Source: Augochlora pura (Eukaryota; Arthropoda; Insecta; Hymenoptera; Halictidae). Taken from it: a stretch of DNA of 64,000 nt. The notes beneath the pieces are model-generated. The model was given only the letters and a program-made list of their open reading frames with translations. It did no database searches and was not told the origin of the DNA. How positions within the stretch are numbered: the first letter of the stretch is position 1; each line of letters begins with the position of its first letter. Location of the stretch: positions 17,918,001 through 17,982,000 of the forward strand of contig NC_135773.1 in the NCBI RefSeq assembly GCF_028453695.1. Reading direction: 5' to 3'. Shown here in pieces: positions 1 through 12,625 of the stretch. Made by a program: the position numbers and the translations under genes.

Positions 1-1640
1 ACTCGAGGAAAGGAAACAGAGAGGAGCGCGTTGAACGCGTTTGCGCGCGCGCGCGCCGGTTCCTTAGCACGTGGGAGGAGCGAGCGTGCGACAAAATAAA
101 GGAGGAAGAAAAAGCGCATAATGTCGCAGCTCTTCCCAATTACTGCGAGTAAACGGATTCCCTCGTGAGGGAAACTATTTCGCCGTAAAAGTCAGCGGTC
201 GCTCGTGCGACGACAGAAAGAATGGCAACGAGAGAAACGAGAGGGAGAAAATGGGCGAGAAAGACCGAGATAGAGAGCCGGCGGTCCCGGTGGAGGGAGG
301 ATGTAATAAGAAAAAAAAACAAAACGGAAAAAGAAAAGAAGGAGAGACAGGGAGAGCAAAACAAATGTCGTGGAGATGGTAAGCGGCGGACGATGCGACG
401 CGACGCGCCGCGACGGGTGCGTAAAGGAGGAGGCGCGTGGAAGGAAAGGGAAAGGCAGATAGAAGGTGGAAAGCAGGAGAAAGGGACGACGATGAGGATT
501 TATGTAATTTGTGTATATGACTTGAATAACTGCCTACATAATATAGCGCTGCTGGCTGGAGTGCGCGCGAGCAGGCGACGCCCTTCATCATGGAGCTTTA
601 ATTAAAATTACGTACGTTTGGTGCTTGTAACGTGCGCGCGAGCCTCCTCCGTCTCTCTCTCCGCGCCTCTCGTCCCCCACCCGCCTATATCCTCTATCTG
701 CCTCTTGCTCTCTTTCTCTGTTTAATATTTTTATGAGCTTTTCACGAGACAAGCACATGCACGCTGGTACACGCTCGCGGCCACCCTCTCGGGTGCACCC
801 GTGCGGAGAGGATACACACAGCGTCTTTGAAAGGCGTTCATAGCCGCTGCTTAAAGTGGTACTTTTTTCTTCTGCCTCCCCCCCCCCCCCCCCCCTGCCT
901 GCGCGTCGCTCTTCTTCCCTTCGTTTTCTTTTCTTTCGTCAGTGCCGATGTCGAGGCGGCTCTCTCACCCTCCTCTTCGTCCTCTTCTTCCTCGTTCCAC
1001 TCTTCCCTCTTCTTCACCCCCCCCACCCCCCACCCCCAAGCCCTCCCTCCCCGTCACTCTTGCCCCTCCTCCTTCAGACATCGTCGGCCATTCGCGTGCG
1101 CCGTGTATCGCGAATTCTCATTTGTGAAATTCGTATGAAAGAATCTCCATGGCGAACGCCGCACCGAGGGTATTACCGAGGCGTCGATTGTCAGACCGCT
1201 GAAAACGGCGGATTGTCTTTAACGTCGGCGTTACCCGGTCGGGGCTGCCTCCCTCGCGAGAGAACCCGACCAAAGCTCCAGACGATGAAAAGACCGAAGA
1301 ATGAGAGAACACCACCAATGCCGGGAATTATTCGCACCTGTCGGGGCGTGACGATGCGGACGTTTAAGGGCCCTGGGCGCCGACTGGAGCTGTCGTCGTG
1401 GTGGCCGAGCACGGTTTTGTTTGTCGCTCGCTAATGACGTAAACGCGAGCGAAACGGCCGCTCGATTGCACTTTCAACCACTACTTTCTGATGCCGAACT
1501 CGCGGGACTCGCGGACGATCTGTCTGCCGTGGCTTGTCATCTTCGCGGTGATTGGATCGACGGGCTGCGCGACAGGTTCTCGATCGAGAGTTTTATCTCG
1601 AACTTTAAAGGAGATTGTGGAATTTTATCTGCACGATAAT
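1..1640. other. GC/CpG-rich low-complexity island, no gene recognised
   Basis: It contains a CG alternating run (46-56), purine-rich sequence to 480, a C-homopolymer of about 18 nt at 876-895 and C-runs at 1016-1040. The open frames here, up to 192 codons (856-1434), are Pro/Ser/Arg low-complexity and overlap each other on both strands, so none is accepted as a gene. The block could be a promoter or 5' region of a transcript whose other exons are outside the window (inference only). Confidence 0.4.
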
Positions 1641-3765
1641 ATAGTCGAATCGAGTGTGAGTCATCGTTAAACTGCAGATCTTATACATTTGTGGCAATTG
1701 ATCGCTTCGACTGCAGAGTCAACTATATGAAAACGACGGAATTATTTACTCAGATCTGAAAATTAATTTTTATGATGCTAAAAAGATGGCACAATTTCTG
1801 TCTGCACGTAGTGTCACTTGTCTATGACTTCCCAAAATTCGCTTCAATTCGTTTTAAGAAATTTTCAAAAGTTTTAAGAAGCTGTAAGAAGTGATTAATC
1901 CAATATGCCAATAAAATGAATAGAAAATGTTCAACCGATAATGAAAAATGTTTTCATCGACTACATATGGCACTTGTATACACATCATTTCGATGCCGCA
2001 TATGTGGCATCTATGCGGCACTCGGCGTAGAATGATAATTAACCAATGATAATTAAAAGAATGGAATGAAAATGGAAGATGCAAGGAACGGGGGAGCGAA
2101 ATGATGATGGGAGTCAGGAGGCGTGGTTTGTTATGAATCGGCCAGGCTCGTGTCCCAAATTTCCTAGAAATTGGGGATAATAGCAAGAGATAATTTCTGC
2201 CAATTAGGGAAACGCATTTACTCTATTTTCGCGAAGGTGTTAAAACATGAGTGGGGATTGGTGGCAATTAGTCCTAAAGTTTCCTCTGTACCATTTTTTG
2301 GACAGGGCGGATTTTATGGATCAAGTGAATGCGTCTATTACTGCAGGTGTACGCTTTTTTCTCAATGAGATTTAAATCCACAAAATGTAAGAATATTGAA
2401 GAAGTTGTTGATGACGTACAATTTAACATTTATTTGGTGAAATTATCTTATTTTCATTAGTCATATTCTGAATTAATACATTGTCTATCATAATACTATT
2501 GATAAGTTTTTTCAATGATTGTGTTTTATCTAAAAGAAATTCGATAATTTTCTTTCAAATAAAGATTTCAAAAGAAGTTATTTATTTATAATGTTCGTCC
2601 ATAAAAGTGTTGTCACTTTTAAGACTTTTCTTTAAGAAACTCCCGATTGTTGATTTTCGTTTTCAAGTAGGTGATTGCATAGAAAAATGCCAGTAAATAA
2701 AGTGCTAAGGAGGGATTTTCTTGGATCAACTAAAAAGTTCTTCATGGCGAACGTAGAATAATAATACAATTCATATCTATCAACATATACATTTTCATGT
2801 ATTTTGCAAACACGCATCTACCATAAATGCATAAACACACAGAGAGTATTTATCATTTAAACTTATCCTTGTGTTCATATTTCTGTTTTAAATATTACCT
2901 AGAACTACCAAGCTAGCCAATATAACTGGTTCCGATTTTTTCTTTTACTGTTACTGTTTTTGAGAAATTTGTTGATAAACTTCTTTATCCAAGCGTATGC
3001 TATAGTAGAAATCGTACGACGTTTGAGTAGATCCAATCATATTGTTGTTATAAAACAATATGCGTTCGTCTCGTTTTAAGCGCTTACTTAAAGGTTAATT
3101 CTATTTCAACAGTGTAATGTGTATAGCAGATTTTGTATAATAACGGTGCAGTTTTTTTCATTATTACGCTGATACGAATTAATAATGGTTTAGCAAGAAG
3201 CATGAACACGATGTTGCAATCGTTGCATTTGTTTGGGGCTTAATTTCGTCTTGCTCGCTCATTTTCATCATTAGCAAGATTAAGAACAAATTATATAGCT
3301 TTGTAATGATTCATCTCGTTTGAATTGTCATCGTGTTCAATCATGAAAATAGACTGTTTTTGTCGAAATATTACTTTTTTCGAATGTACACTAGTAACAC
3401 TATTCTACTTTGTACTTTATTCAACAATTCTTTCGTATCACATTTTTCCAAGCAGTATTATTTTAGACACATTTGTTACTTGACATTATCGTTCAGCCTT
3501 TTAATATTTAACAGTTGACCATGCCAAACGTTTGCATATTAACTTCCGCGACTGTATTTCCCAGACTTCCTTTGACGTCAATATTTTTTTTATAAAGAAT
3601 AAGGATTTGTACACATTATAATGTGTACATTAATTAAATATCGATACTAGGTCATGATATCAATGAATGGTCATATTTACGTTCTACTTTACTTTTATTC
3701 TCTTGATATACAGAACCGGAAAAAATGGTAGCACACGTGTGTTACCTTTAATTTGTTCCATATAA
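1641..3765. other. AT-rich non-coding sequence
   Basis: I see no coding exon, structured repeat or RNA gene. All open frames are short and without domain character. Confidence 0.5.
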
Positions 3766-4570
3766 TCTAGATCTTTTTATTTTCGAAAGATAATACACAA
3801 ATATCAGGGCTTAAAAGAAAGGAATTTAATCTGGAATGGAGTCATCCCCTTCAACTTTCACTGTAAACAAAACAAACAAGTAGATTTGGAAGGTAAATTA
3901 TATTTATAATTAGTGTAAAAAGGAAACTTACATGTTTACATGTTATATTAATGTTGTGTACGTTCGCATTTGTTCTGAATCACTTGTAATGATGATTCAA
4001 GTAATGATTTATATAAATGTTGGATTGTATTTTCAGATAAATTGTGCCATTCCGCGATAAAGGAATTTATTTTCATCAAGATAGTATATCTCTTTTGCCA
4101 TGCCCAGCACACTCTTCTGATTTAAATAATATGTTTTAAAAAAGCTGTTTAAAAAAATGGAAAACAATATCACAACATAGATAAGTTAAAAAAATCCATT
4201 ATCGCGGAATAGTAAAATTTATCTGAAAATACAATACAATCCAAGCTTTGAATAAATTATTACCAAAGCGAATGATTGAGGTAATGCAGAACAAAGGCAG
4301 ATGTACGCATTATTAATATTAACATGTAATATGCAAGTTTTCTTTCTTCTAGTTATAAGTTTGAATTTGTCTATAAGTTTATTTATATAAACTCTATTTA
4401 TTATATTTATTTTATTTATTGTATTTATTACTTTCATGCCACCCTCCAAATTTACCTGTTTGTGTTGTTTACTGTGATGATCATAGAGGATAACCCGATT
4501 CCAGATCAAATACTTTTTTTTTGCGCCCTGACATTTATGTATTATCTTTCACAAATAAAAAATCTAATAA
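3766..4570. mobile_element. Foldback (long-TIR) non-autonomous element
   Basis: The two halves are inverted copies. The outer arms, 3768-3900 and about 4435-4566, share blocks such as gaaagataatac, atctggaat and cagtaaaca on opposite strands. The inner arms, 4021-4066 and 4196-4243, share ggattgtatt, ttcagataaatt and attccgcgataa. Total length is about 800 bp with imperfect arms of about 300 bp. No transposase is present. Exact ends and the target duplication were not resolved. Confidence 0.7.
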
Positions 4571-7044
4571 ATAATTAAATAATGATAGCGCACAAGCGAC
4601 ATTGCTATCTGCATTGGATCGCCGAAAAACCGTGACTAAATTCATCTAAACGATTTGTACTAACTATAATCAAAGAATTGTGCACTCTAAACAGTTGGTC
4701 TTTATGCAGCTATGACAAAAATGTATACAGGGTGTTCAAATATATACACTTTGTATGTCAAATATACATACAATAATCAAAACTTCAGAAAGATGTATAT
4801 TCTTATATTTTTCTTAGTATATTTTTTAGAGCCTGTTTATAAAAGAAGAAATAAGTTTTTGTTCAATATTCGCGCCTTATAATTTAATACAGACTTATGC
4901 GTAAAGGTCCGCAGTTTAGTGATCACAAATTCAATGGGATTACTACTTGCTTGGAACCGTTACGACACTATTTAACGAAGATACGTTTTGAACAAGTTAA
5001 CGATGTTTAAAAACGTCTCAACTGCATTGCTTTAAAACTGCTGGGTTTCTATTGTAACAGTGCATGCAAATTGTCATTTTGGCGTATTATAGATAACAGT
5101 AGTAAGGAATCAAGCTATTGTCATTACCTTTTTAAGAATTTTTCATTTCTTAAAATCGAGAACAATTAATTTCTATATCTAATAATTAGATTATGGATCT
5201 TTATTCAAAATAAGAATATTCTGCATCTGTTATAACAGAAGCAGAAGTCACTTAAAGAATTATAGATTTTTTTCTTTAATTTTAATAAGTTGAGACATCA
5301 ATTACTGAAATTTTGCACCTACTCGTTTTAGTCAGAGACAAATAAAATCCGCAGTCTATTAATAAATAGAAATTAAACGTATTTATATCTAGAATCGTGC
5401 TTATCTTTACACTGTTATCAGTAGAAAGCGAAATTGTATCGATCACAGCACATTTTCTCGCTCGTGCATCTAGTTTGCATTTATTTTGTCTTTTGTATGT
5501 GCATGAATAACTTTTTATCTCTTTCTAACGATGAATATCTTTGAAGTTACAGATCCATTAATAAAGATGTGCAAGAATTTGAAAATGTCGGGTTGAAAAG
5601 AGTCCGCTAATTTTTATTGAGACCAGTCAAGTTCCTGAATATTTCGAGATTCTCAGAAGCATCGGGAAAGTAATTATTGTATACTTCATCAAATTAAATT
5701 TACTTATGTCATTATGAAGAGAAAAGTCCCTGTGTTGGAATATCACAATATGTCGCCCAAATAACGTGTCAAAAAGAAAATAGAGAAGATAAAGTAAAAA
5801 GATATGGAGAAAAAAAATATAATAAAATGAAGAAAATAATAAAAAATAATTCAGTAAATATACGATCATTAAAGAAATAAAAAATAAGATTCGATTAAAT
5901 AGAAAGAGCATGAGCAAGAAAGACATGTGGAAGACGAAAAAATAGTATTCAACATATGTATAAGTACTACTATTTATACATATTTGATGCATTGGATCTA
6001 TTCTATTTTTCAAAGTTGATAATTTTGTATCAATAAATTGAATTAGTGCATATGATTTTTAAAAACTGTGATACTTTTGAGGATTCCGATATTTTTGAGA
6101 ATCTCGACATTTTCGAGAATGCCAAATATTTTCAGGTGTCTTCATATATTCGGAAACCCAATCTGATATTAACAGACATTGTTCCGTCCCGCCCTGAACA
6201 CAAGGTTCTCCATATTTCCAGGATCTCTATCTATTATTTACGTTCTCCAATTCTCGTATCGTTTCCTCTTTACAATTTAGTATAAATCATTGCTCCGCTA
6301 TCTTTTACCAATTAAGAAATTTACATACTCTCACCTAAACGTGAAAATGGAGTTGTAAATATTTTCCTTTCCTTCCTTAAATTCTACAATTCCTTACAAA
6401 CGCAGACCGCATATATTTGACTCTTTCTACTCTCATTGATTCAACTTAATATGCCCCATGTGTGTTAAATTGACATGATTGTAAAAAGATCAACACAACG
6501 AGGGCAAACAATTTCTTTTGCTACATATATGATCGAATGTAAAGGAAAGCGTACGTAGACAATTTAGACAATTTTTCACATAAAATGCAATGATGTTCTG
6601 AACAAATTGCTTGTTTGTACTTATCGCAACGTGCACTATGTGCATTTGCCTTTACTGTTACTCATCGTTCAAGTTTTCACTTGTTATCGCTCACATCCAT
6701 TCAAAATGTGAGCTTCCAACAGCTTTCAGATATTTTCTCGACAAAAAAGATGCGACGTGTCTTCTCTTGTTCGTGAAATTCATCTGTGTTAAATTGACAC
6801 TGTTTCTAATCAATGTTGTCACATTTTTTATGTTATATACCTTTTCATTGATAATAATGTAAGCACGAAAGTGCTCGAACAATTATGTTTCTAACATTCA
6901 ACTAAATATATATATTAAACTAAAGCATTCGATATAACATGACACATATAACAAGGTATTTTCAGAAAAGAAAAGAAATTTAAGATAAGAGAAATAAAAT
7001 TATACGTTTAAAATTCGTCGAAAAAATGACTTATAAAAATAATT
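4571..7044. other. AT-rich non-coding sequence with a short 18-bp tandem repeat
   Basis: No gene is visible. At about 6069-6140 there are three to four copies of an 18-nt unit of the type gatatttttgagaatctc. The open frame over it (DIFENLDIFENA) is a by-product of the repeat. Confidence 0.45.
4738..4760 (+). repeat. Isolated transposon-end motif (CAGGGTGTTC)
   Basis: The sequence TA-CAGGGTGTTCAAATATA resembles the TA-flanked termini of the elements at 17781 and 23433. No matching opposite end was found nearby, so it is a single-end relic at best. Confidence 0.3.
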
Positions 7045-7660
7045 CGCCTGGGACATAGTATTACTGTCTGGTGAGAGTAAATTTAATGTTCTTGATAGCG
7101 ATGGACATAAAAGTGTCTGGACGAAACAAACCGCGTAATTAAAACCGCGAAATCTACGACCGACTATAAAACATAATGGTGCATCTATATTAGTTTGAGA
7201 CTGCATGGCATATAGTGGAATGCGAAACCTTGTGTTTATCGATGATATAACGGACAAAAAGGAGTACTAAAAAGTTTTGCAGGAAAATTTAAAAAACAGT
7301 GTTCCAAAATTGAATTTACAAAACAATTATTGATTTCTGTCGGACAATGATCCGAAGCATGCCGCTAAAATTGTCAAAGAATAGTTATTGTATAATATTC
7401 CACACATAAATACGGATATTACTTCGAAAGAAGCGTTAAAACGAAATACAATAAAATATGGCAATCAGTAGATGCAAATATTACTTTTAAATTAGTCCAC
7501 TGAATGGAAAACAGACTTAGGGTTTTTATAAAAAAGAAGACGGTAGATCAACTTCCTATTAAAACCTTTAATCGTTCAATTGAAATAATTATTAAATGTT
7601 CCGTTCTGTTGTGGAATAACTGATAAATCCTACATTACCGATAAATAGCAGAACGACACC
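7045..7660 (+). pseudogene. Degenerate Tc1-like transposase (central/C-terminal part)
   Basis: With stops and frameshifts ignored, the + strand reads ESKFNVLDSDGHKSVWTKQ, then NGASI, then CMAYSGMRNLVFIDDITDKK. It continues about 70 residues later as LSDNDPKHAAKIVKE. This is the Tc1/mariner DDE pattern: 'ESKF' after the first Asp region, 'G.I.VWGC....G...L..I' and the second catalytic Asp in DNDPKH. In-frame stops (e.g. before LKPRN and within the KKEY..KVLQ segment) show it is dead. The N-terminal helix-turn-helix part is missing. Confidence 0.8.
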
Positions 7661-8685
7661 TAGTGTCTAATTAGGCATCCACTGTACTACGACTCAAGTT
7701 TTTAGTCTAGTCACTTCCGTAGAACAGATACCACGTGTATCAGAGAACAACCCAATAAAGTAAAACACATAATACCAAGAACCACGCTTCTAAGGAACTA
7801 AAACATTAAAAACCTCAACACGTTCAAATACTTTTGTGAGCCACATCTGGTATGTCTTTACGATAAATGGACTGTAAAAATGGTATATATTGTTGAATTA
7901 TTTTCTACTTTCTAATTGCTTCAGCTTAATATAAACTAGTTGAATGTTGGAAATACAAGCATTCGAATACTTTCGTGTATATACATACTTCATGTTAATA
8001 ACATAAAACTCATAAAGTCTCAGATCAATTCTCCTGAAAATAGGAAAATAATATACTCTGGGAATTGAAAATAGTGTCAAGTTGACTCGAAGAAGAGATC
8101 AGGGTTAAAAGAAATTCTATTAAACACATTGAGATTGCGTAGAGGAGAAGTTCGCGTTTAAGGGCGGCGAGCGATTGTTTAACGACATTGGCGTCGAGAG
8201 TTGGTCTTGATTATCTTCGGGGAACTAATCTTGTGGAGGCATCGAACAATGTCGAATCTGTAATGAATATTCAACGTATCCGCGGATTCGTTCGTACGTG
8301 CCGCTTATCCATTATGGATATCCGTCGGTTGATTCCAGATACCCGTCCGGAATTGCTGGCCAGCTTGCCTGCCGAACACGACGTTCGCTAGATCGCGAAT
8401 TTCAGGAACGTTGGTCTCGTCAACAAGTCGATCGGTACTTTCGTTCGAACAATTTCTCGGAGGAATTTTATCGATTAACAACTATTAAAAATATGGATCC
8501 TCCGATATCACAGAATCATAATTATTTAAATTATTCTTTGTGAAACGATAATACGGAACTTTTGCCGGTTATCTGGCAGATGCAACGAATATGATGAGAG
8601 CAAAGAATTCATTGAAAGCTTACGACACTCGCCTCGGTACTTATGTTGACACGTAACGTATTATATTAAATGATCAAAAATAAAG
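7661..8685. other. No gene recognised
   Basis: The first part is AT-rich. A more GC-rich block at 8130-8480 has overlapping open frames of 67 and 81 codons (8188-8391 and 8298-8543) without recognisable domains, ATG context support or splice structure. It could be a decayed transposon fragment. Confidence 0.35.
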
Positions 8686-8939
8686 TTAACACTAGAAAGA
8701 CGGGAGCTTGAAGCCGGGAAAATGACTGCCTTTCGGCAATATAGGTATAACACACATATATATATACCGGAAATGAAGGAGGGGGGGGGGGGGGGCAACA
8801 ACAATGATTAATAAACGCATTTATATGTTGCAGAAAAAGTCACAAAATTATAAAAAGCTGTGTCATTATTTGCATAATTATTTTTCTAATTGAAATTGAA
8901 AAGCAGTCAAAATGACTTGCTTAGGCAATCTAGTGTTAA
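8686..8939. mobile_element. TTAA-bounded MITE
   Basis: It begins TTAACACTAGA (8686) and ends TCTAGTGTTAA (8939), an 11-bp perfect terminal inverted repeat including the TTAA target. It is 254 bp long and contains a (TA)n stretch and a G-homopolymer of about 16 nt (8780-8796). No ORF. TTAA specificity is characteristic of piggyBac transposases (family knowledge). Confidence 0.7.
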
Positions 8940-9268
8940 TGACATAAATTTCAGAGCTTATTTACTGCGTATATGCGCTTATTGAAGTTTAACAAACAGA
9001 AAAAAGTACCCGAAATGCCAGCGAATACCTACCTATGTAGATACAGAATTATATCGAGAAACCAAATATTTAATATAACTGTAGACGAAAAGTATGTTGA
9101 CATTGTAATTTAATACTTAGTTGTTCAGCGTAGTGGAGCTTAATTCATTCAATTTTTTCTCCGATGTTTCTATAAATTTTGATTTTATGTACGTTTTAAT
9201 TGCAACTATTTGACGTTCTAATTACTGCCACAAATCGCAGCCAAGTAAACAAATTTATATTGTCGATT

Positions 9269-9730
9269 TCAAAAAATTCGTCTGTAATCCTTGAGACATG
9301 CTTTAAGTCGTTGTCTTGCTGGAAAACGAACGACGTTCTTCTGTAATAATTCAACATACCTGGCGCCGGTCAGTTTCTCTGCGATTATTACAAGAGTTAG
9401 TTTAAACGCATCTCCTACTTTTCTCCATTCATATTGTTTTGTTTTACTTAACTTCATTTTAAAATTCGATTCATCACTCCAAATAATTATTTTCCATAAC
9501 AAAATTGGCTTTTTATAATATTCCTGAGCAAATATTAAACGCTTCGCAGCATTGATACGACTGTATAAATTACCTTCATTTACATGAAATTTCATTTACG
9601 TAATTTATTTGGGCAAACATAAACTTCTTTTTAAATTTGCTGACACTAAGAAATGTTTCTTTTTTAACTTCTCGAACTTTTCAAATTTATCTGGTTGTCT
9701 CCGAATGGTTGTCTTCCTCCTTCTTCCAGT
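9269..9730 (-). pseudogene. Degenerate Tc1-like transposase (HTH and first catalytic region)
   Basis: On the - strand the upstream end (about 9700-9730) reads RRKTTIRRQ and DKFEKFEKLKK across frames, the second helix-turn-helix region. A frame of 108 codons (9269-9595) follows with NAAKRLIFAQEYYKKPILLW then IIIWSDESNFKM, containing the first catalytic Asp in the 'W.D..W.DESNF' motif, then YEWRKVGDAF. The rest is eroded. A short terminal-repeat-like match (gtatgttgacattg near 9092 versus ggtgtcaacata at 9844) suggests the element spanned about 9072-9855. Confidence 0.75.
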
Positions 9731-9855
9731 TATAAATCCAGTAATATTTATTTTTACAAACTACTAACAACAAAAAGCAAACATCAAATTTAAAACAAAA
9801 GAGATATCATATCAGAGATATGCAAGAATGCCTAACAATTGAAGGTGTCAACATA

Positions 9856-10108
9856 CAGTGACTCCCGAAAGTATTCGGACACTATTATAACTTTGACTTG
9901 TACGCCATATGTTTAAAAAAATATATTATATTTGTTGCATTATGCAGGTTACATTTTATATTAAATCGAAAGTTTGTTGTATGTTGAGATTTATGTACTC
10001 CATTTTTATATACCCTGAAGACTTTTTTCTCTTCAATGTATGTTTATTTAAATATATGGCGTACAAGTTTAGGTTATACTAGTGTCCGAATATTTTTGGA
10101 AGTCACTC
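9856..10108. mobile_element. TA-flanked Tc1/mariner MITE
   Basis: The left end CAGTGACTCCCGAAAGTATT and the right end, read on the - strand, GAGTGACTTCCAAAAATATT, both continue CGGACAC and on into a shared ACTTGTACGCCATAT. This gives terminal inverted repeats of about 65 bp at roughly 80% identity. TA dinucleotides flank both ends (9854-9855 and 10109-10110). It is 253 bp with no ORF. A related right end occurs at 63439. Confidence 0.85.
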
Positions 10109-10427
10109 TAAATATCGACGCGAGTGAACGTTAAAACATATAGCAAAACGTTTTAACATTCAAAATACTTAAGTAATTTGACTGCGAACTTTCGAGAAAC
10201 TTTGAAATCAATAATTCGATACCATTGACTTGTATTTGCAAAGGGATGAATAGGACCTGAAAATATGTTACTTTTATTTGCAAAAAGGTGAACGTAACCC
10301 ACAAAAGAATTAATTTGGTGTCCAAAGAAATGAATATACCCAACCCTAAAAAGGATTAATTTGTTGTGCAAAGAGATGAATATGACTTACAAAAGTATTA
10401 ATTTTGAATACAAAATCTTAACACTAA

Positions 10428-10632
10428 ACCTACCACCGCCGATCAAATGATTGTTTTCGCATTTCTTATTTCATAATTGTTGAAGTCATAAAGTTGTTTC
10501 CATTAGATATGATTGAATTTATTTATTTATTCAGTCAGAAAAATCTTGAAAATTTTAAATAAATTTTATCCTGCCATTCTTACAAATCAACACTTATTAG
10601 TCGCTTTTAGATCTCAGTAGGTTTAGTGTTAA
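10428..10632. mobile_element. TTAA-bounded MITE
   Basis: It begins TTAACACTAAACCTAC (10428) and ends GTAGGTTTAGTGTTAA (10632), a perfect 16-bp inverted repeat including TTAA. It is 205 bp, AT-rich inside, with no ORF. Confidence 0.85.
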
Positions 10633-10892
10633 CGTTAATTGAAATGAAATCTGGAAATTCCAAGTACCTTCTGAGAACCTTCTTGCATTTTGCAGATCCC
10701 ATAGCGTGAAAGTTACCTTTTTAACCCTGACCAAATTCACTCCGTGTTCCATTTCTCGGAACCATGGGGCACTGAGAGTGTCAATCGAGCGAGATCAACG
10801 ATCGAGCGAGAGAAATGTTAATTGACATGTCAACAGAATACTTTTTCTTTCCACTGGGTCAGCGTGTAACGTGCGTGTTGTAACTTCGACAG

Positions 10893-11210
10893 GTTTGTTG
10901 AAAGGATCCGTGACAGCTGAGCGGCCTCGGACGTTGCGACGGCTGAGGAACGTTTACGGGCCATCTGCATGCGGAATGGGAGCCGGCGGCGAGGGCGGAG
11001 GCGGGGACCGCATCGAGGACGGAGAGGTCCCGTTCCGATTGTCCGATCGTGACCGCGAAAGGGACGAGAAATCCCTTAGCATAATGAGCCCGTTCGACGA
11101 GCAGGAGGAATGGGCAAAAATCTCGGAGATCATGGCGTCCTTCGGGACCGGCCTCGTCAGGGAGTCGGTCTTCGTCACTGAACTCGAGAAGGAGTTCCAG
11201 ACGAGGCTAG
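10893..11210 (+). CDS. ANKS1: ANKS1 exon: linker before SAM1
   Basis: The acceptor is the AG at 10891-10892 after a pyrimidine-rich stretch (10851 onwards), and the donor is GTACAC at 11211. Length is 318 nt, phase 1 at both ends, giving residues 1-106 of the window product. The protein is low-complexity and Gly-rich early (GMGAGGEGGGGDRIEDGE), then charged (SDRDRERDEKSLS). It ends in an acidic helical block, SPFDEQEEWAKISEIMASFG, then VRESVFVTELEKEFQTRLG. This last block sits just before SAM1 as the pre-SAM linker. It could also be spliced to a different upstream exon in short isoforms. The exact acceptor is the least certain point: another AG at 10915-10916 is possible, but it would shift the phase. 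Confidence 0.8.
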
Positions 11211-12625
11211 GTACACTAAATTTTTTTCTCATTTCAGCTTCAGTTTATTCCGAAGTCTGATCGATCGTGAAGTCATATTATCATTTGGGTGTACTAATTA
11301 AAGATAGGATCTAAAGATAGATTCGACAGAATGAACAAATATAATTTATTTATATTTTTTTATATTATCTTCAAGACTTTTTTTTAGTATCTAAATTACT
11401 TTAATTTAGATATTTATGTTGTAAACCATATGAGCCACTGAGAACAGAAATGATACAAGTCAGAAAAGTTAATCTGTGGCTAATGAAGGATTAATTAAAA
11501 GTTTTACAAAATATGATAACATATAAAAATTGTTGTAACTCTTTTATGTAAGTCACATCTAAAAGTGATTATAAAATAATTAAATCAACCTAACAAAACG
11601 TTGACTCACCACTTTTATTTTATTATTCAAATTGACTTTCATTCTCAGACATTAATAATAAGGCCATTAAATTTTAATTCAATTTGTCAGAAACAAATAA
11701 CATTCATATTTAGTAGATTATTTTTATAAAAAGGATTAAGATGTGAGAAGTAAATTATTTTTGCATTTTCGTTTACTTGTACTTAATTTTCGTTAAGCTA
11801 CATTGCTAAAGGTTTGAATCTATTTAACCATCACTTGATCCTATCTCTAGTACTAATTGTTTATTAACCCATGTATATCGAATGCAGAGTCGTTTTGATC
11901 CGTGAGTGATACGACGGCTTCCTTACAACATACAGTGTTTAGCGAAATGGCGATGGAGTAAGACGAGTTTTTATAAACGGGCAGCTCAGAAGTCGATCAG
12001 TGTAAGTCCATTAATATTAAAATTGAGATAAATAAGGATGTTGCAAATTAACTGTACATATTAATAATGCCACTAATAATGCACAATTTTTTTTAATAAA
12101 ATGACATACAAACGAAGTTAATCAATAGAAAGTTGTCAATATTTTTAGCAAAAACAATTTCCTCTGAATAGTTTTTTTTAATCATAACATGGTGAACGCA
12201 GGTGCTGCCAGCTATTATTGATATCAATGTGAAATTTGTTTGCCTAATTTATTTTCGAAGAAAAGTGGATTCCCTGATTGGCTTCTGACCCCCCTTCATG
12301 TACACAATTCCTAGTTTAACAATTACTAGTTTGCAATAAAAACTTAATCACGACTGAAAATGATCCTGCATTCATCTCCGGCGACCATCGAGAACCATTC
12401 GGCTTTAAAGGGTTAAGCGTGTCATAACATCGCCAAAGCATTCATGGAAATCTTTCATCGGAACTCAACTAGACAGCAGTCCTTTAACGTCTCTTATAAT
12501 TATTTGACGTCAGCGAAGCCCAAGTCGGTTCGCCGAAACGGGCAAACAAGGGAGGACCGCGAGGTGCGAGAATTGAAGGTGTCTTTCATGAATTAACTTC
12601 ACGGTTCTGTCTGATTTGTACGCAG

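Noticed and set aside
856..1434. 192-codon plus frame near the window start
   Set aside because: Pro/Ser/Leu/Arg low-complexity over C-runs, with other frames equally open; no domain or splice support.
6046..6285. 79-codon frame with DIFENLDIFENA repeats
   Set aside because: Repeats are an 18-bp DNA tandem repeat; no other protein feature.
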